DNA of 64,000 nucleotides, taken from assembly GCF_003116095.1 (NCBI RefSeq), contig NZ_LGRA01000021.1, positions 2,444,671 through 2,508,670 of the forward strand. The letters are read 5' to 3'. Shown here piece by piece: positions 50,253 to 57,352 of the stretch. Under the pieces are notes generated by a model that saw nothing but the letters and a program-made list of their open reading frames with translations, had not been told where the DNA came from and did no database searches. The stretch's first letter is position 1, and every line of letters starts with the position of its first letter. Position numbers and translations under genes: made by a program. Origin of the DNA: Azospirillum sp. TSO35-2 (GTDB lineage: Bacteria; Pseudomonadota; Alphaproteobacteria; Azospirillales; Azospirillaceae).

Positions 50253-51282
50253 GGCCCAACACCTCGACGCCCAGATTGTTCTCTTTCACCAGATCGACGG
50301 CGGCACCGACGGTCGCGTCGTCGCCCAGCGCCTCCACCACCAGCGTGCCGAAGGGCGCGCCCTGGATCTCGTCGATCTGGCCGTGCCAGATGTTCAGGTC
50401 CAGCCCCAGCCGGCGGCTGATGGCGCTGATGACCGGGGTCGTCGCCTTCTCGCCGGTGAAGGTGATGCGCAGCACCGGGTTGCTGCCGGGACCGGGCTGT
50501 GGCGACAGCCGGTCGCGCAGGCTGTCGGGAATCCCGCGGTTGATGACGGGATCGACGAAGCTGCGGGTGGTGGGGTGCTTCGGGTGGGCGAAGATGTCGA
50601 ACACCGGCCCCTGCTCGATCACCAAACCGTCTTCCATCACCGCGACCTTGTGGCAGATCTCCTTGATGACGGCGATCTCGTGGGTGATCAGCACGATGGT
50701 CAGGCCGAGCCGGCGGTTGATGTCGGCCAGCAGATGCAGGATCTGGGTCGTCGTCTCCGGATCGAGCGCCGAGGTCGCCTCGTCCGACAGCAGCACCTTC
50801 GGCTTGCTGGCGAGCGCGCGGGCGATGCCGACGCGCTGCTTCTGCCCGCCCGACAGCTCCGCCGGGTAGCGGTCGCGCTTGTCGGCCAGCCCGACGAGGT
50901 CGAGCAGCGGCTCCACGATCGTCCGGATCTCCGCCTTGGGCGTGCCGGCCAGTTCCAGCGGCAGCGCCACATTGTCGAAGACGGTGCGCGAGGACAGCAG
51001 GTTGAAGTGCTGGAAGATCATGCCGATCGAATGGCGGGCACGGCGCAGTTCCGCCGCCGACAGGGCGGTCATCTCGACGCCGTCGACCTGGACGCTGCCG
51101 CTGCTGGGCGTCTCCAGCAGGTTGATCGTGCGCAGCAGGGTGGATTTCCCGGCGCCCGACCGGCCGATGATCCCGAAGATCTCGCCGCGGCCGATGGAAA
51201 GGTCGATGTCCGCCAGGGCCCGGACCTGCGCCCCGCCGCCACGGGCGGGGTAGGTCTTGTGAATGTTTGTTAGCGTTATCAT
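50230..51282 (-). CDS. metN: Methionine ABC transporter ATPase MetN
   Basis: A 350-residue ATPase. Walker A is IIGRSGAGKSTLLRTINLL, Q-loop FQHFNLLSSRTVFDN, signature AELSGGQKQRVGIARAL, Walker B PKVLLSDEATSALDP and the H-loop IVLITHEIAVI. After residue 250 comes the NIL domain (ALRITFTGEKATTPVISAIS-type strand then GQIDEIQGAPFGTLVVE), which senses methionine in the cytoplasm and inhibits transport. ATG 51282 has only a weak ribosome site, perhaps limiting expression. It lies 43 bases downstream of the second metQ and overlaps metI by 23 bases. Confidence 0.95.
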   Translation of the reverse strand: MITLTNIHKTYPARGGGAQVRALADIDLSIGRGEIFGIIGRSGAGKSTLLRTINLLETPSSGSVQVDGVEMTALSAAELRRARHSIGMIFQHFNLLSSRTVFDNVALPLELAGTPKAEIRTIVEPLLDLVGLADKRDRYPAELSGGQKQRVGIARALASKPKVLLSDEATSALDPETTTQILHLLADINRRLGLTIVLITHEIAVIKEICHKVAVMEDGLVIEQGPVFDIFAHPKHPTTRSFVDPVINRGIPDSLRDRLSPQPGPGSNPVLRITFTGEKATTPVISAISRRLGLDLNIWHGQIDEIQGAPFGTLVVEALGDDATVGAAVDLVKENNLGVEVLGHALPANH

Positions 51283-51325
51283 CTTTTGTTCGACAAAGGG
51301 GGACGTCCAGCGTCCCCCAATCCCT

Positions 51326-52102
51326 TCACCACGTCGGAATGATGGAACCGTTGAAGCGCGTTTCGATAAACTGCCGCACTTCGGGCGAACGATACAGCGC
51401 AATGAAGCGCTTGATGGTCGGGTCTTCCATGCGATCCTTGCGGACCGCCCAGATCAGGTTCCATTTGGACTGGTCGTCTTCCAGCAGCAGCGCCTTTTTC
51501 GGCTCCAGCCCGGCCAGCACGGCGTAGTTGAGGGTGATGACCGAAGCATCCACGTCGTCGAGGGAGCGCGGAAGCTGGGCCGCGTCCAGTTCGACCAGCT
51601 TGATGCCCTTCGGGTTCACGACGTCGGCGATGGTGGTGTTCAGACCGGCGCCGTCCTTCAGCCCGATCACCCCGGCCTTGGCCAGCAGGAACAGGGCACG
51701 GGCGCCGTTGGTCGGGTCGTTGGGGATGGAGACGCTGGCGCCCGGCTTCAGGTCGGCCAGCGCCTTCACCTTGCTGCTGTAGACGCCCATCGGCACCACG
51801 ACGCTCTTGGCGACGGAGACGATGTCGTAGCCGCGCTGCTTCACCTGATTGTCCAGGAAGGGCTGGTGCTGGAAGTTGTTGGCGTCGATGTCGCCGGCCT
51901 GGAGCGCCGCGTTCGGCATGTTCCAGTCGGTGAACTCGATCACCTGCGCCTCGATGCCCTCCTTGGCCGCCAGCTTGGCGGTAAAGTCCAGGATCTCGCC
52001 ATAGGGCCCGGCCGACACGCCGAGCTTCAGCGGGGCGGCAACGGCGGTGGCGGAGATCAGCAGCCCGGCGGCCAGCACCGCCGAGGTCAGGATGCGCTTC
52101 AT
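51326..52102 (-). CDS. metQ: MetQ-type substrate-binding protein (second copy, first in operon)
   Basis: A 258-residue MetQ/NlpA-family protein, about half identical by eye to the copy at 48780. Signal peptide MKRILTSAVLAAGLLISATAVAA precedes LKLGVSAGPYGEILDF, FTDWNMPNAALQAGDIDANN, FQHQPFLDNQVKQRGYD and PNDPTNGARALFLLAKAG. No lipobox. ATG 52102 has AGGGA about eight bases upstream. Two binding proteins flanking one MetNI suggest two ligands or affinities, for example methionine and a cysteine or sulfoxide derivative. The gene lies behind the Cys-rich leader ORF and the 65-residue protein. Confidence 0.93.
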   Translation of the reverse strand: MKRILTSAVLAAGLLISATAVAAPLKLGVSAGPYGEILDFTAKLAAKEGIEAQVIEFTDWNMPNAALQAGDIDANNFQHQPFLDNQVKQRGYDIVSVAKSVVVPMGVYSSKVKALADLKPGASVSIPNDPTNGARALFLLAKAGVIGLKDGAGLNTTIADVVNPKGIKLVELDAAQLPRSLDDVDASVITLNYAVLAGLEPKKALLLEDDQSKWNLIWAVRKDRMEDPTIKRFIALYRSPEVRQFIETRFNGSIIPTW

Positions 52103-52164
52103 GGGAACGTCCCTTTTCTTTCGTGTTTTTGTGGTGTCGGCTTTTCGTCGCGGCGGCGGACCGC

Positions 52165-52362
52165 TCAGCGCCGGCGCTGCGACAGGCGGTCGTACTGCTG
52201 GCGCGCGGCGCGCTGGGCCTGGCCGACGTTGCGGAACACCCGGCGGTCGAGGTCGCGGAACGCCCAATCGGCGGTGAAGAAGGTGAAGCCGCCGCGCTCG
52301 GCGACGACGATGCCGGCGGACCGGCCCTGGACTTCGATGGTGTAGGCGTTGGTCTGGGACAT
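52165..52362 (-). CDS. Small hypothetical protein in the met/sulfur operon
   Basis: A 65-residue protein, MSQTNAYTIEVQGRSAGIVV followed by ERGGFTFFTADWAFRDLDRR and a basic, glutamine-rich tail QRAARQQYDRLSQRRR. GGGGAG lies nine bases before ATG 52362. I recognise no family and no catalytic residues. The N-terminal half looks beta-rich, the rest helical and strongly basic, compatible with nucleic-acid or acidic-protein binding. It is first after the leader ORF and 62 bases before metQ, so it is presumably co-regulated with the transporter. Confidence 0.72.
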   Translation of the reverse strand: MSQTNAYTIEVQGRSAGIVVAERGGFTFFTADWAFRDLDRRVFRNVGQAQRAARQQYDRLSQRRR

Positions 52363-52450
52363 GGCGAAAGGCTCCCCACGGGCGCGGCCGGCCCTCGGCT
52401 CTGCGGGGCGGGCGGCGCGGCAACAATCGGATCGGGCGGATGGGCGGAAC

Positions 52451-52494
52451 GGGCGCTGTGTCTTCAGGCCGCAGGTCAGCGGCAACACAGGCCC
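52451..52494 (-). promoter_or_regulatory. Attenuator-like hairpin over the Cys codons of the leader ORF
   Basis: In the minus-strand RNA, GGGC-CUGUGU-u-GCCGC pairs with GCGGC-cugaag-ACACAG-c-GCCC, 15 base pairs with one internal loop and one bulge. The loop UGACCU contains the leader stop codon. The 5' arm contains the adjacent Cys codons UGU UGC. A ribosome stalled there would prevent the hairpin. No U-run follows, so any termination would probably need Rho or act on translation. Confidence 0.65.
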
Positions 52495-52562
52495 AGGCGC
52501 ATCATGCAGGCCCGGGGAGCGATCCGAACGGCGTACGGGGAAGCGGGGGTTCGCAGGGTCAT
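52476..52562 (-). CDS. 28-residue leader peptide ending LCCR, ahead of the sulfur/methionine transporter
   Basis: The ATG at 52562 is preceded by a near-perfect ribosome site, AAGGAG, eight bases upstream. The 28-codon frame starts MTLRTPASPYAVR and ends CMMRLGLCCR before TGA. Three of the last ten residues are Cys, two are adjacent, and two Met codons precede them. The stop is followed by the paired arm of a hairpin. This is the design of an amino-acid-starvation attenuator, here for cysteine and possibly methionine, controlling the small gene and metQ-metN-metI-metQ. It is too short for standard gene callers. Known Cys-leader attenuators in actinobacteria are a precedent; this one I have not seen described. 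Confidence 0.7.
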   Translation of the reverse strand: MTLRTPASPYAVRIAPRACMMRLGLCCR

Positions 52563-52685
52563 TCCGGTCTCTCCTTCTTGAAGAGGTCCACGACCGGCAT
52601 CGTGGCGCTTTAGCGTTTGGTGACGCGGTGCAAGCTGCTGGGTTCAAATGGCCGCGGGATGCCCCGGCGGGGCGTCCATGGAATT

Positions 52686-52714
52686 TATCTACTTTCTTTA
52701 TGGGGTTTCGTCAA
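52686..52714 (-). promoter_or_regulatory. Sigma-70-type promoter for the leader/met operon
   Basis: On the minus strand TTGACG (52714-52709), a 17-base spacer and TAGATA (52691-52686) predict transcription from about 52679, some 117 bases before the leader ATG. A small hairpin CCACGA-N6-TCGTGG (52588-52605) lies in that leader. The region is AT-rich compared with its surroundings, as expected for a promoter; the hisG promoter must lie on the other strand of the same 320-base gap. Confidence 0.6.
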
Positions 52715-52884
52715 AGGGAATTTTCATGGAATTTGTGAAATAGGTTATTGGACAAGAATAATACGCTATTTTCCGGTGCGCCCACGCCGACAGGTGACGG
52801 GCGCGCGGAATGTGCTATCTATCGCGTCGACGGTTCACCCGGGCTGCCCGCAATGGCCCCGGCGATCGATGCGAGGAGAGTGTT

Positions 52885-53595
52885 TTGTCCGCCGATACCA
52901 GCGCCCTGGGCTTGCCGGCCGCCGAGGTTCCTGTCGACGACCAGCTTGTGCTGGCCCTGCCCAAGGGCCGCATCCTGAAAGAGCTGCGCCCGTTGCTGAC
53001 CCACGCCGGCATCCATCCGGAGCCGGCCTTCGACGACGACAAGAGCCGGCTTCTGCGCTTCGCCACCAACGTGCCGAACCTCAGCATCATCCGCGTCCGC
53101 TCCTTCGACGTGGCGACCTTCGTCGCCTTCGGCGCCGCCCATCTGGGCGTGGCGGGCAACGACGTGCTGATGGAGTTCGACTATCCGGAGATCTACGCGC
53201 CGCTCGACCTCGGCATCGGCGCCTGCCGCCTGTCGGTCGCCGAGCCGGTGGAGATGATGGAGGGCGACGATCCGTCGCGCTGGAGCCACGTCCGCGTCGC
53301 CACCAAATACCCGGAGGTGACCAAGCGTCACTTCGCCGCCCGCGGCGTCCAGGCCGAATGCGTCAAGCTGAACGGCGCGATGGAGCTGGCGCCGACGCTG
53401 GGCCTGTGCCGCCGCATCGTCGACCTGGTGTCCACCGGCTCGACGCTGAAGGCCAACGGCCTGGTGGAGGTGGAGCACATCGCCGACGTCACCTCGCGCC
53501 TGATCGTCAACCGCGCCGCCTTCAAGACGCGGACGGCCGAGATTTCGCAATGGATCGACAAGTTCCGGGAGGCGGTGGATGCCCGTCAGGCTTGA
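52885..53595 (+). CDS. hisG: ATP phosphoribosyltransferase, short form
   Basis: A 236-residue enzyme catalysing the first step of histidine synthesis, ATP + PRPP to phosphoribosyl-ATP. Early LVLALPKGRILKELRPLL, then RPSDVATFV-like RVRSFDVATFVAFGAAHLGV and the PRPP loop VDLVSTGSTLKANGL are present. The length and lack of the regulatory C-terminal domain make it the short form, which normally needs HisZ; hisZ is not in the window. I use the TTG at 52885, six bases after GAGGAG; an ATG is absent until far inside. The end overlaps hisD by 17 bases. Confidence 0.94.
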   Translation: MSADTSALGLPAAEVPVDDQLVLALPKGRILKELRPLLTHAGIHPEPAFDDDKSRLLRFATNVPNLSIIRVRSFDVATFVAFGAAHLGVAGNDVLMEFDYPEIYAPLDLGIGACRLSVAEPVEMMEGDDPSRWSHVRVATKYPEVTKRHFAARGVQAECVKLNGAMELAPTLGLCRRIVDLVSTGSTLKANGLVEVEHIADVTSRLIVNRAAFKTRTAEISQWIDKFREAVDARQA

Positions 53596-54883
53596 TATTC
53601 GCGACACGGGTTTCCAGGCCGGGTTCGAGGCGCTGCTGCACGCCAAGCGCGAGGCGAGCGAGGATGTCCAGACCCTGGTCGCCGGCGTCATCGACGCGGT
53701 GCGCACCCGCGGCGACGCCGCGCTGGTCGACTACACCGCCCGCTGGGACCGGCTGGCGCTGACGCCGGACACCCTGCGCATCGGCCAGGACGAGATCGAC
53801 GCCGCGACATCCAAATGCTCGGCCGAGACGCTGGCGGCGCTCGACCTCGCCGCCGCGCGGATCGAGGACTTCCACCGCCGCCAGATCCCGGAGGTCACCG
53901 ACTACCGCGACGCCGCCGGCGTGCGGCTGGGCGCCCGCTGGACGCCGGTCGGCGCCGTGGGGCTCTATGTGCCGGGGGGCACCGCCTCCTACCCGTCGTC
54001 GGTGCTGATGAACGCCCTGCCCGCCAAGGTCGCCGGGGTGGAGCGCGTCGTCATGGTGGTGCCGACGCCGGACGGGGCGATCAATCCGCTGGTGCTGGCC
54101 GCCGCCAAGCGCTGCGGCATCACCGAGATCTACCGCATCGGCGGCGCCCAGGCGGTCGCGGCGCTGGCGCACGGCACGGCGACCATCCGGCCGGTCGACA
54201 AGATCGTCGGCCCCGGCAACGCCTTCGTCGCTGCCGCCAAGCGCCAGGTCTACGGGCTGGTCGGCATCGACAGCATCGCCGGCCCGTCGGAGATCCTGGT
54301 GGTGGCCGACGGCCGCAACAACCCGGCCTGGATCGCCATGGACCTGCTGTCGCAGGCGGAACACGACAGCTCGGCCCAGTCGATCCTGATCACCGACGAT
54401 GCCGCGTTTGCCGACGCGGTCGCCGCCGCCGTGGACACCCATCTGGAGACGCTGCCGCGCGCCGCCATCGCCGGCGAGAGCTGGCGCGAGCATGGCGCCA
54501 TCGTCCTGGTCGGCGACCTGACCGCCGACGCCCCGGCGCTGGTCGACCGGCTGGCGCCGGAGCATCTGGAACTGGCGGTGGACGACCCCGACGCGCTGGC
54601 TGGCCGCGTGCGCAACGCCGGCGCCATCTTCCTCGGCCGCTACACGCCGGAGGCCATCGGCGACTACGTCGCCGGGCCCAACCACGTCCTGCCGACGGCG
54701 CGCAGCGCCCGCTTCTCGTCCGGCCTCAACGTGCTGGACTTCATGAAGCGGACGACCTTCGTCGCCTGCGACGCCGACAGCCTGCGGGCGATCGGCCCGG
54801 CGGCGGTGACGCTGGCCAAGGCCGAGGGGCTGGACGCGCACGCGCGCTCGGTGGCCCAGCGGCTGCCCGGCGGCAACGGCTGA
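53579..54883 (+). CDS. hisD: Histidinol dehydrogenase
   Basis: A 434-residue zinc enzyme making the last two oxidations to histidine with NAD. Visible motifs are LYVPGGTASYPSSVLMNALP, VVPTPDGAINPLVL, IYRIGGAQAVAALAHGT, IVGPGNAFVAAAKRQVYG and SIAGPSEILVVAD, with DLLSQAEHDSSAQSILIT and the C-terminal ligand region GPNHVLPTARSARFSSGLNV. Length is standard. It overlaps hisG by 17 bases and is followed by a UPF0262 gene after 21 bases, the usual alphaproteobacterial order. Confidence 0.97.
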   Translation: MPVRLDIRDTGFQAGFEALLHAKREASEDVQTLVAGVIDAVRTRGDAALVDYTARWDRLALTPDTLRIGQDEIDAATSKCSAETLAALDLAAARIEDFHRRQIPEVTDYRDAAGVRLGARWTPVGAVGLYVPGGTASYPSSVLMNALPAKVAGVERVVMVVPTPDGAINPLVLAAAKRCGITEIYRIGGAQAVAALAHGTATIRPVDKIVGPGNAFVAAAKRQVYGLVGIDSIAGPSEILVVADGRNNPAWIAMDLLSQAEHDSSAQSILITDDAAFADAVAAAVDTHLETLPRAAIAGESWREHGAIVLVGDLTADAPALVDRLAPEHLELAVDDPDALAGRVRNAGAIFLGRYTPEAIGDYVAGPNHVLPTARSARFSSGLNVLDFMKRTTFVACDADSLRAIGPAAVTLAKAEGLDAHARSVAQRLPGGNG

Positions 54884-54904
54884 GCGACGGACGGAGACGG
54901 AAAC

Positions 54905-55387
54905 GTGGCGACCACAGGCAAGCGGCGCATCACCCATGTGACGCTCGACGAGCGCACCGTCGTCCGGCGCAAGCCGGAGGTGGAGCACGAACGCGCCGTC
55001 GCCATCTTCGACCTGCTGGAAGACAACGAGTTCTGCCCCTGCGACCACGCCGAGGACGGGCCGTTCCACCTGCACCTGTCGATCGAGGACAACCGGCTGG
55101 TCTTCGACGTCCGGCGCGAGGACAGCAGCGAGCTGGAGAAGCTGACCCTGCCGATCACCGGGTTCCGGTCGATCGTGAAGGACTATTTCCTGATCTGCGA
55201 GAGCTATTACGCCGCGATCAAGCGGTCGACGCCCTCGCAGATCGAAGCCATCGACATGGGCCGCCGCGGCCTGCACAACGAGGGGTCCGAGATGCTGCGC
55301 GAACGGCTGTCCGGCAAGGTGGAGATGGACCTGCAGACCGCGCGCCGGCTGTTCACGCTGATCTGCGTTCTGCACATCCGCGGCTGA
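54905..55387 (+). CDS. UPF0262 family protein
   Basis: A 160-residue conserved alphaproteobacterial protein. It has RITHVTLDERTVVRRKPEVE, ERAVAIFDLLEDNEFCP, LHLSIEDNRLVFDVRRED, TGFRSIVKDYFLICESYYAA and ARRLFTLICVLHIRG at the C-terminus, all typical of UPF0262. No function is known. Its fixed place after hisD and before a small phosphatase gene in many alphaproteobacteria is the main clue. It likely shares the hisG promoter. Confidence 0.92.
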   Translation: MATTGKRRITHVTLDERTVVRRKPEVEHERAVAIFDLLEDNEFCPCDHAEDGPFHLHLSIEDNRLVFDVRREDSSELEKLTLPITGFRSIVKDYFLICESYYAAIKRSTPSQIEAIDMGRRGLHNEGSEMLRERLSGKVEMDLQTARRLFTLICVLHIRG

Positions 55388-55403
55388 CGGGGACGGGCGG
55401 CGC

Positions 55404-55877
55404 ATGGCCATGGCGGCTCATCCGGTCCTCACCCCCTTGCCGGTCACCAGCGTGCTGTTCGCCTGCACCTACAACATGATCCGTTCGCCGATGGCGGCGG
55501 CGATGATGCGCCATTTCCACGGCACCCGCGTCTATGTCGATTCGGTCGGCGTGCGCGAGGGCGACGAGGTCGACCCCTTCGCCGTCGCGGTGATGGAGGA
55601 GATGGGCATCGACCTGTCCAAGCACCGCTGCCGCACCTTCGAGGATCTGGAAGACACCAACTTCGACCTGATCGTCTCGCTGTCGCCCGAGGCCCAACAC
55701 CGCGCCATCGAGATGACGCGCACCATGGCCTGCGACGTCGAGTTCTGGAACACCTTCGACCCGACGCTGGTCGACGGCACCCGCGACGCCATGCTGGAGG
55801 CCTACCGGCAGGTGCGCGACGGGCTGCTGACCAAGCTGAAGCAGCGTTTCCCGCTGACCCGCGGCCCGACCGTCTGA
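55404..55877 (+). CDS. Low-molecular-weight phosphatase / arsenate-reductase-like protein
   Basis: A 157-residue protein of the LMW tyrosine phosphatase superfamily. The P-loop CTYNMIRS (C21-x5-R27-S28) and a later general-acid DP in WNTFDPTLVDG are present; the middle has VDSVGVREGDEVDPFAVAVM and LIVSLSPEAQH. It may act as phosphotyrosine phosphatase or arsenate reductase; the loop is closer to the phosphatases. It follows UPF0262 by 16 bases, a conserved arrangement. The ATG may be the second codon (MAMAA). Confidence 0.87.
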   Translation: MAMAAHPVLTPLPVTSVLFACTYNMIRSPMAAAMMRHFHGTRVYVDSVGVREGDEVDPFAVAVMEEMGIDLSKHRCRTFEDLEDTNFDLIVSLSPEAQHRAIEMTRTMACDVEFWNTFDPTLVDGTRDAMLEAYRQVRDGLLTKLKQRFPLTRGPTV

Positions 55878-55881
55878 CCCT

Positions 55882-57084
55882 TCAGCGGCGGGCGTCCGGC
55901 CGCCGCGTCCGCGCCTTCTGCCGCCAGCGCACCACGCCGGTGGCCAGCAGCAGGGCGGGCAGCAGGCCGGCGACCGCCACCAGGATGCGGCAGCACAGGC
56001 CGAAGCACTCGCCGTTGTGCAGCGGATGCTGCCAGCCGAAAAAGGCGTCGCCGGCGGTCCAGCGGGCGGGATCGCGCAGATCGAGGATCGCGCCGTCGCC
56101 GCCATTCACCCAGACGCTGGTCTTGGGAAAGCGCCAGCCCGGTTCGCCGGCCTGGAACAGGCGGATGTGATAGGCGCCGCCGCCTTGGCCCGGCACCTCG
56201 ACCCAGCGCGGCGCGGCCTGCGGGAAGCGGGCGAGCGCCGCGGCCAGGGCGGCGTCGGCGCCGATCGCCGCACCGCCGGCCGCCGTGCCGGCCGGCGCGG
56301 GTGCGACGGTGGGGGCCGGCGTCAGCGGCGACAGCCGCTCCACCAGCGGCTTCACCCAGTCCGGCTGCTCCATCACCACCCCGGTCACGATCAGCGGCAG
56401 CAGGACGAGGCCGCCATAGACGCCCGACAGCGCGTGGATGTCGAACACCTGCCGGACGAAGCCCGACCGGATGCGGGGCCGCAGCGCCCGCCCCCATTTC
56501 CCGGCGGCCGGCCACCACAGGTAAACCCCGCTGGCGAGGATCAGCAGGCTGGCGATCCCGCCCACCGACAGCACCATCCGGCCGCCGTCGCCGGCGAGCA
56601 GCAGGTAATGCAGGTCGTAAACCCAGGTCATGGCGGTCCGCCCCCAGAAACGCGAGGACAGCACCTCGCCGCTGTAGGGGTTCACCGCCACCATCAGGGG
56701 CGCGAAGGATGCCCCGGCCGTCTCCTCCGGCTTCATGTAGCGGGCCATGATCGGATGGTCCGGCCCCTGGGGAAGCTCCAGCCGCCAGCCGCCGCTCCGG
56801 TGCGGATGGGCCTCGCGCAGGGACTGCACCACCCGGTCCAGCGGAACGGCGCCGCCCGCCCCGCCCGGGACGACCAGCTCCGGTGTCAGCATGCGGTCGA
56901 TGTCGACGTAGAAGACCAGCAGGCTGCCGGTCAGCGCGGTCAGGGCCAGCAGGGCGCCGACCGCCAGCCCCAGCGTCAGGTGCAGGGTCAGCACGATCCG
57001 GCGCACCCGCTGCCTGGAAAAGACGCCGATTCCCCAGCCGGCCGGCCGCGCCGGAGTGAGGCCGCAGTCGCTTTCGGTGTGCAT
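55882..57084 (-). CDS. PepSY-associated membrane protein (iron-uptake reductase type)
   Basis: A 400-residue inner-membrane protein with four helices and PepSY domains. It shows RIVLTLHLTLGLAVGALLALTALTGSLLVF, conserved WVYDLHYLLLAGDGGR, a VFDIHALSGVYGGLVLLPL helix with ligand-like histidines, and GWQHPLHNGECFGLCCRILV near the end. PepSY_TM proteins of this size often reduce or process ferric siderophores next to TonB receptors, but no receptor is adjacent here. ATG 57084 has GGAG about nine bases upstream. It is convergent with the phosphatase gene and interrupts an otherwise conserved block. Confidence 0.87.
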   Translation of the reverse strand: MHTESDCGLTPARPAGWGIGVFSRQRVRRIVLTLHLTLGLAVGALLALTALTGSLLVFYVDIDRMLTPELVVPGGAGGAVPLDRVVQSLREAHPHRSGGWRLELPQGPDHPIMARYMKPEETAGASFAPLMVAVNPYSGEVLSSRFWGRTAMTWVYDLHYLLLAGDGGRMVLSVGGIASLLILASGVYLWWPAAGKWGRALRPRIRSGFVRQVFDIHALSGVYGGLVLLPLIVTGVVMEQPDWVKPLVERLSPLTPAPTVAPAPAGTAAGGAAIGADAALAAALARFPQAAPRWVEVPGQGGGAYHIRLFQAGEPGWRFPKTSVWVNGGDGAILDLRDPARWTAGDAFFGWQHPLHNGECFGLCCRILVAVAGLLPALLLATGVVRWRQKARTRRPDARR

Positions 57085-57352
57085 CGGGGAAACTCCCTGG
57101 CGGAAGAGGGGACGGCGCAGCCAGGGGACCATCCCGGATGCCGGGCCCCGCAGCCTTGACGGGCGTCAACCGGCGACGGCCGCCGACACACGGCATGGTC
57201 GGTAATATTTTCGGTATTTTGCAACTTTTCGCGCGGCCCCTGTTCCCTTGGCAGCCGTGCCGGTGCTATTGAGCTGCATCATCGTATCGCGTCGGATGTC
57301 GTTTTAGACTGCGGGCGCATCATCACACGTTCCCGCGGAGACTCAGCGATCC

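Noticed and set aside
52563..52680. SAM-II type riboswitch upstream of the met operon
   Set aside because: The leader RNA lacks the SAM-II conserved core and pseudoknot pattern. The Cys-codon leader ORF explains the region better.
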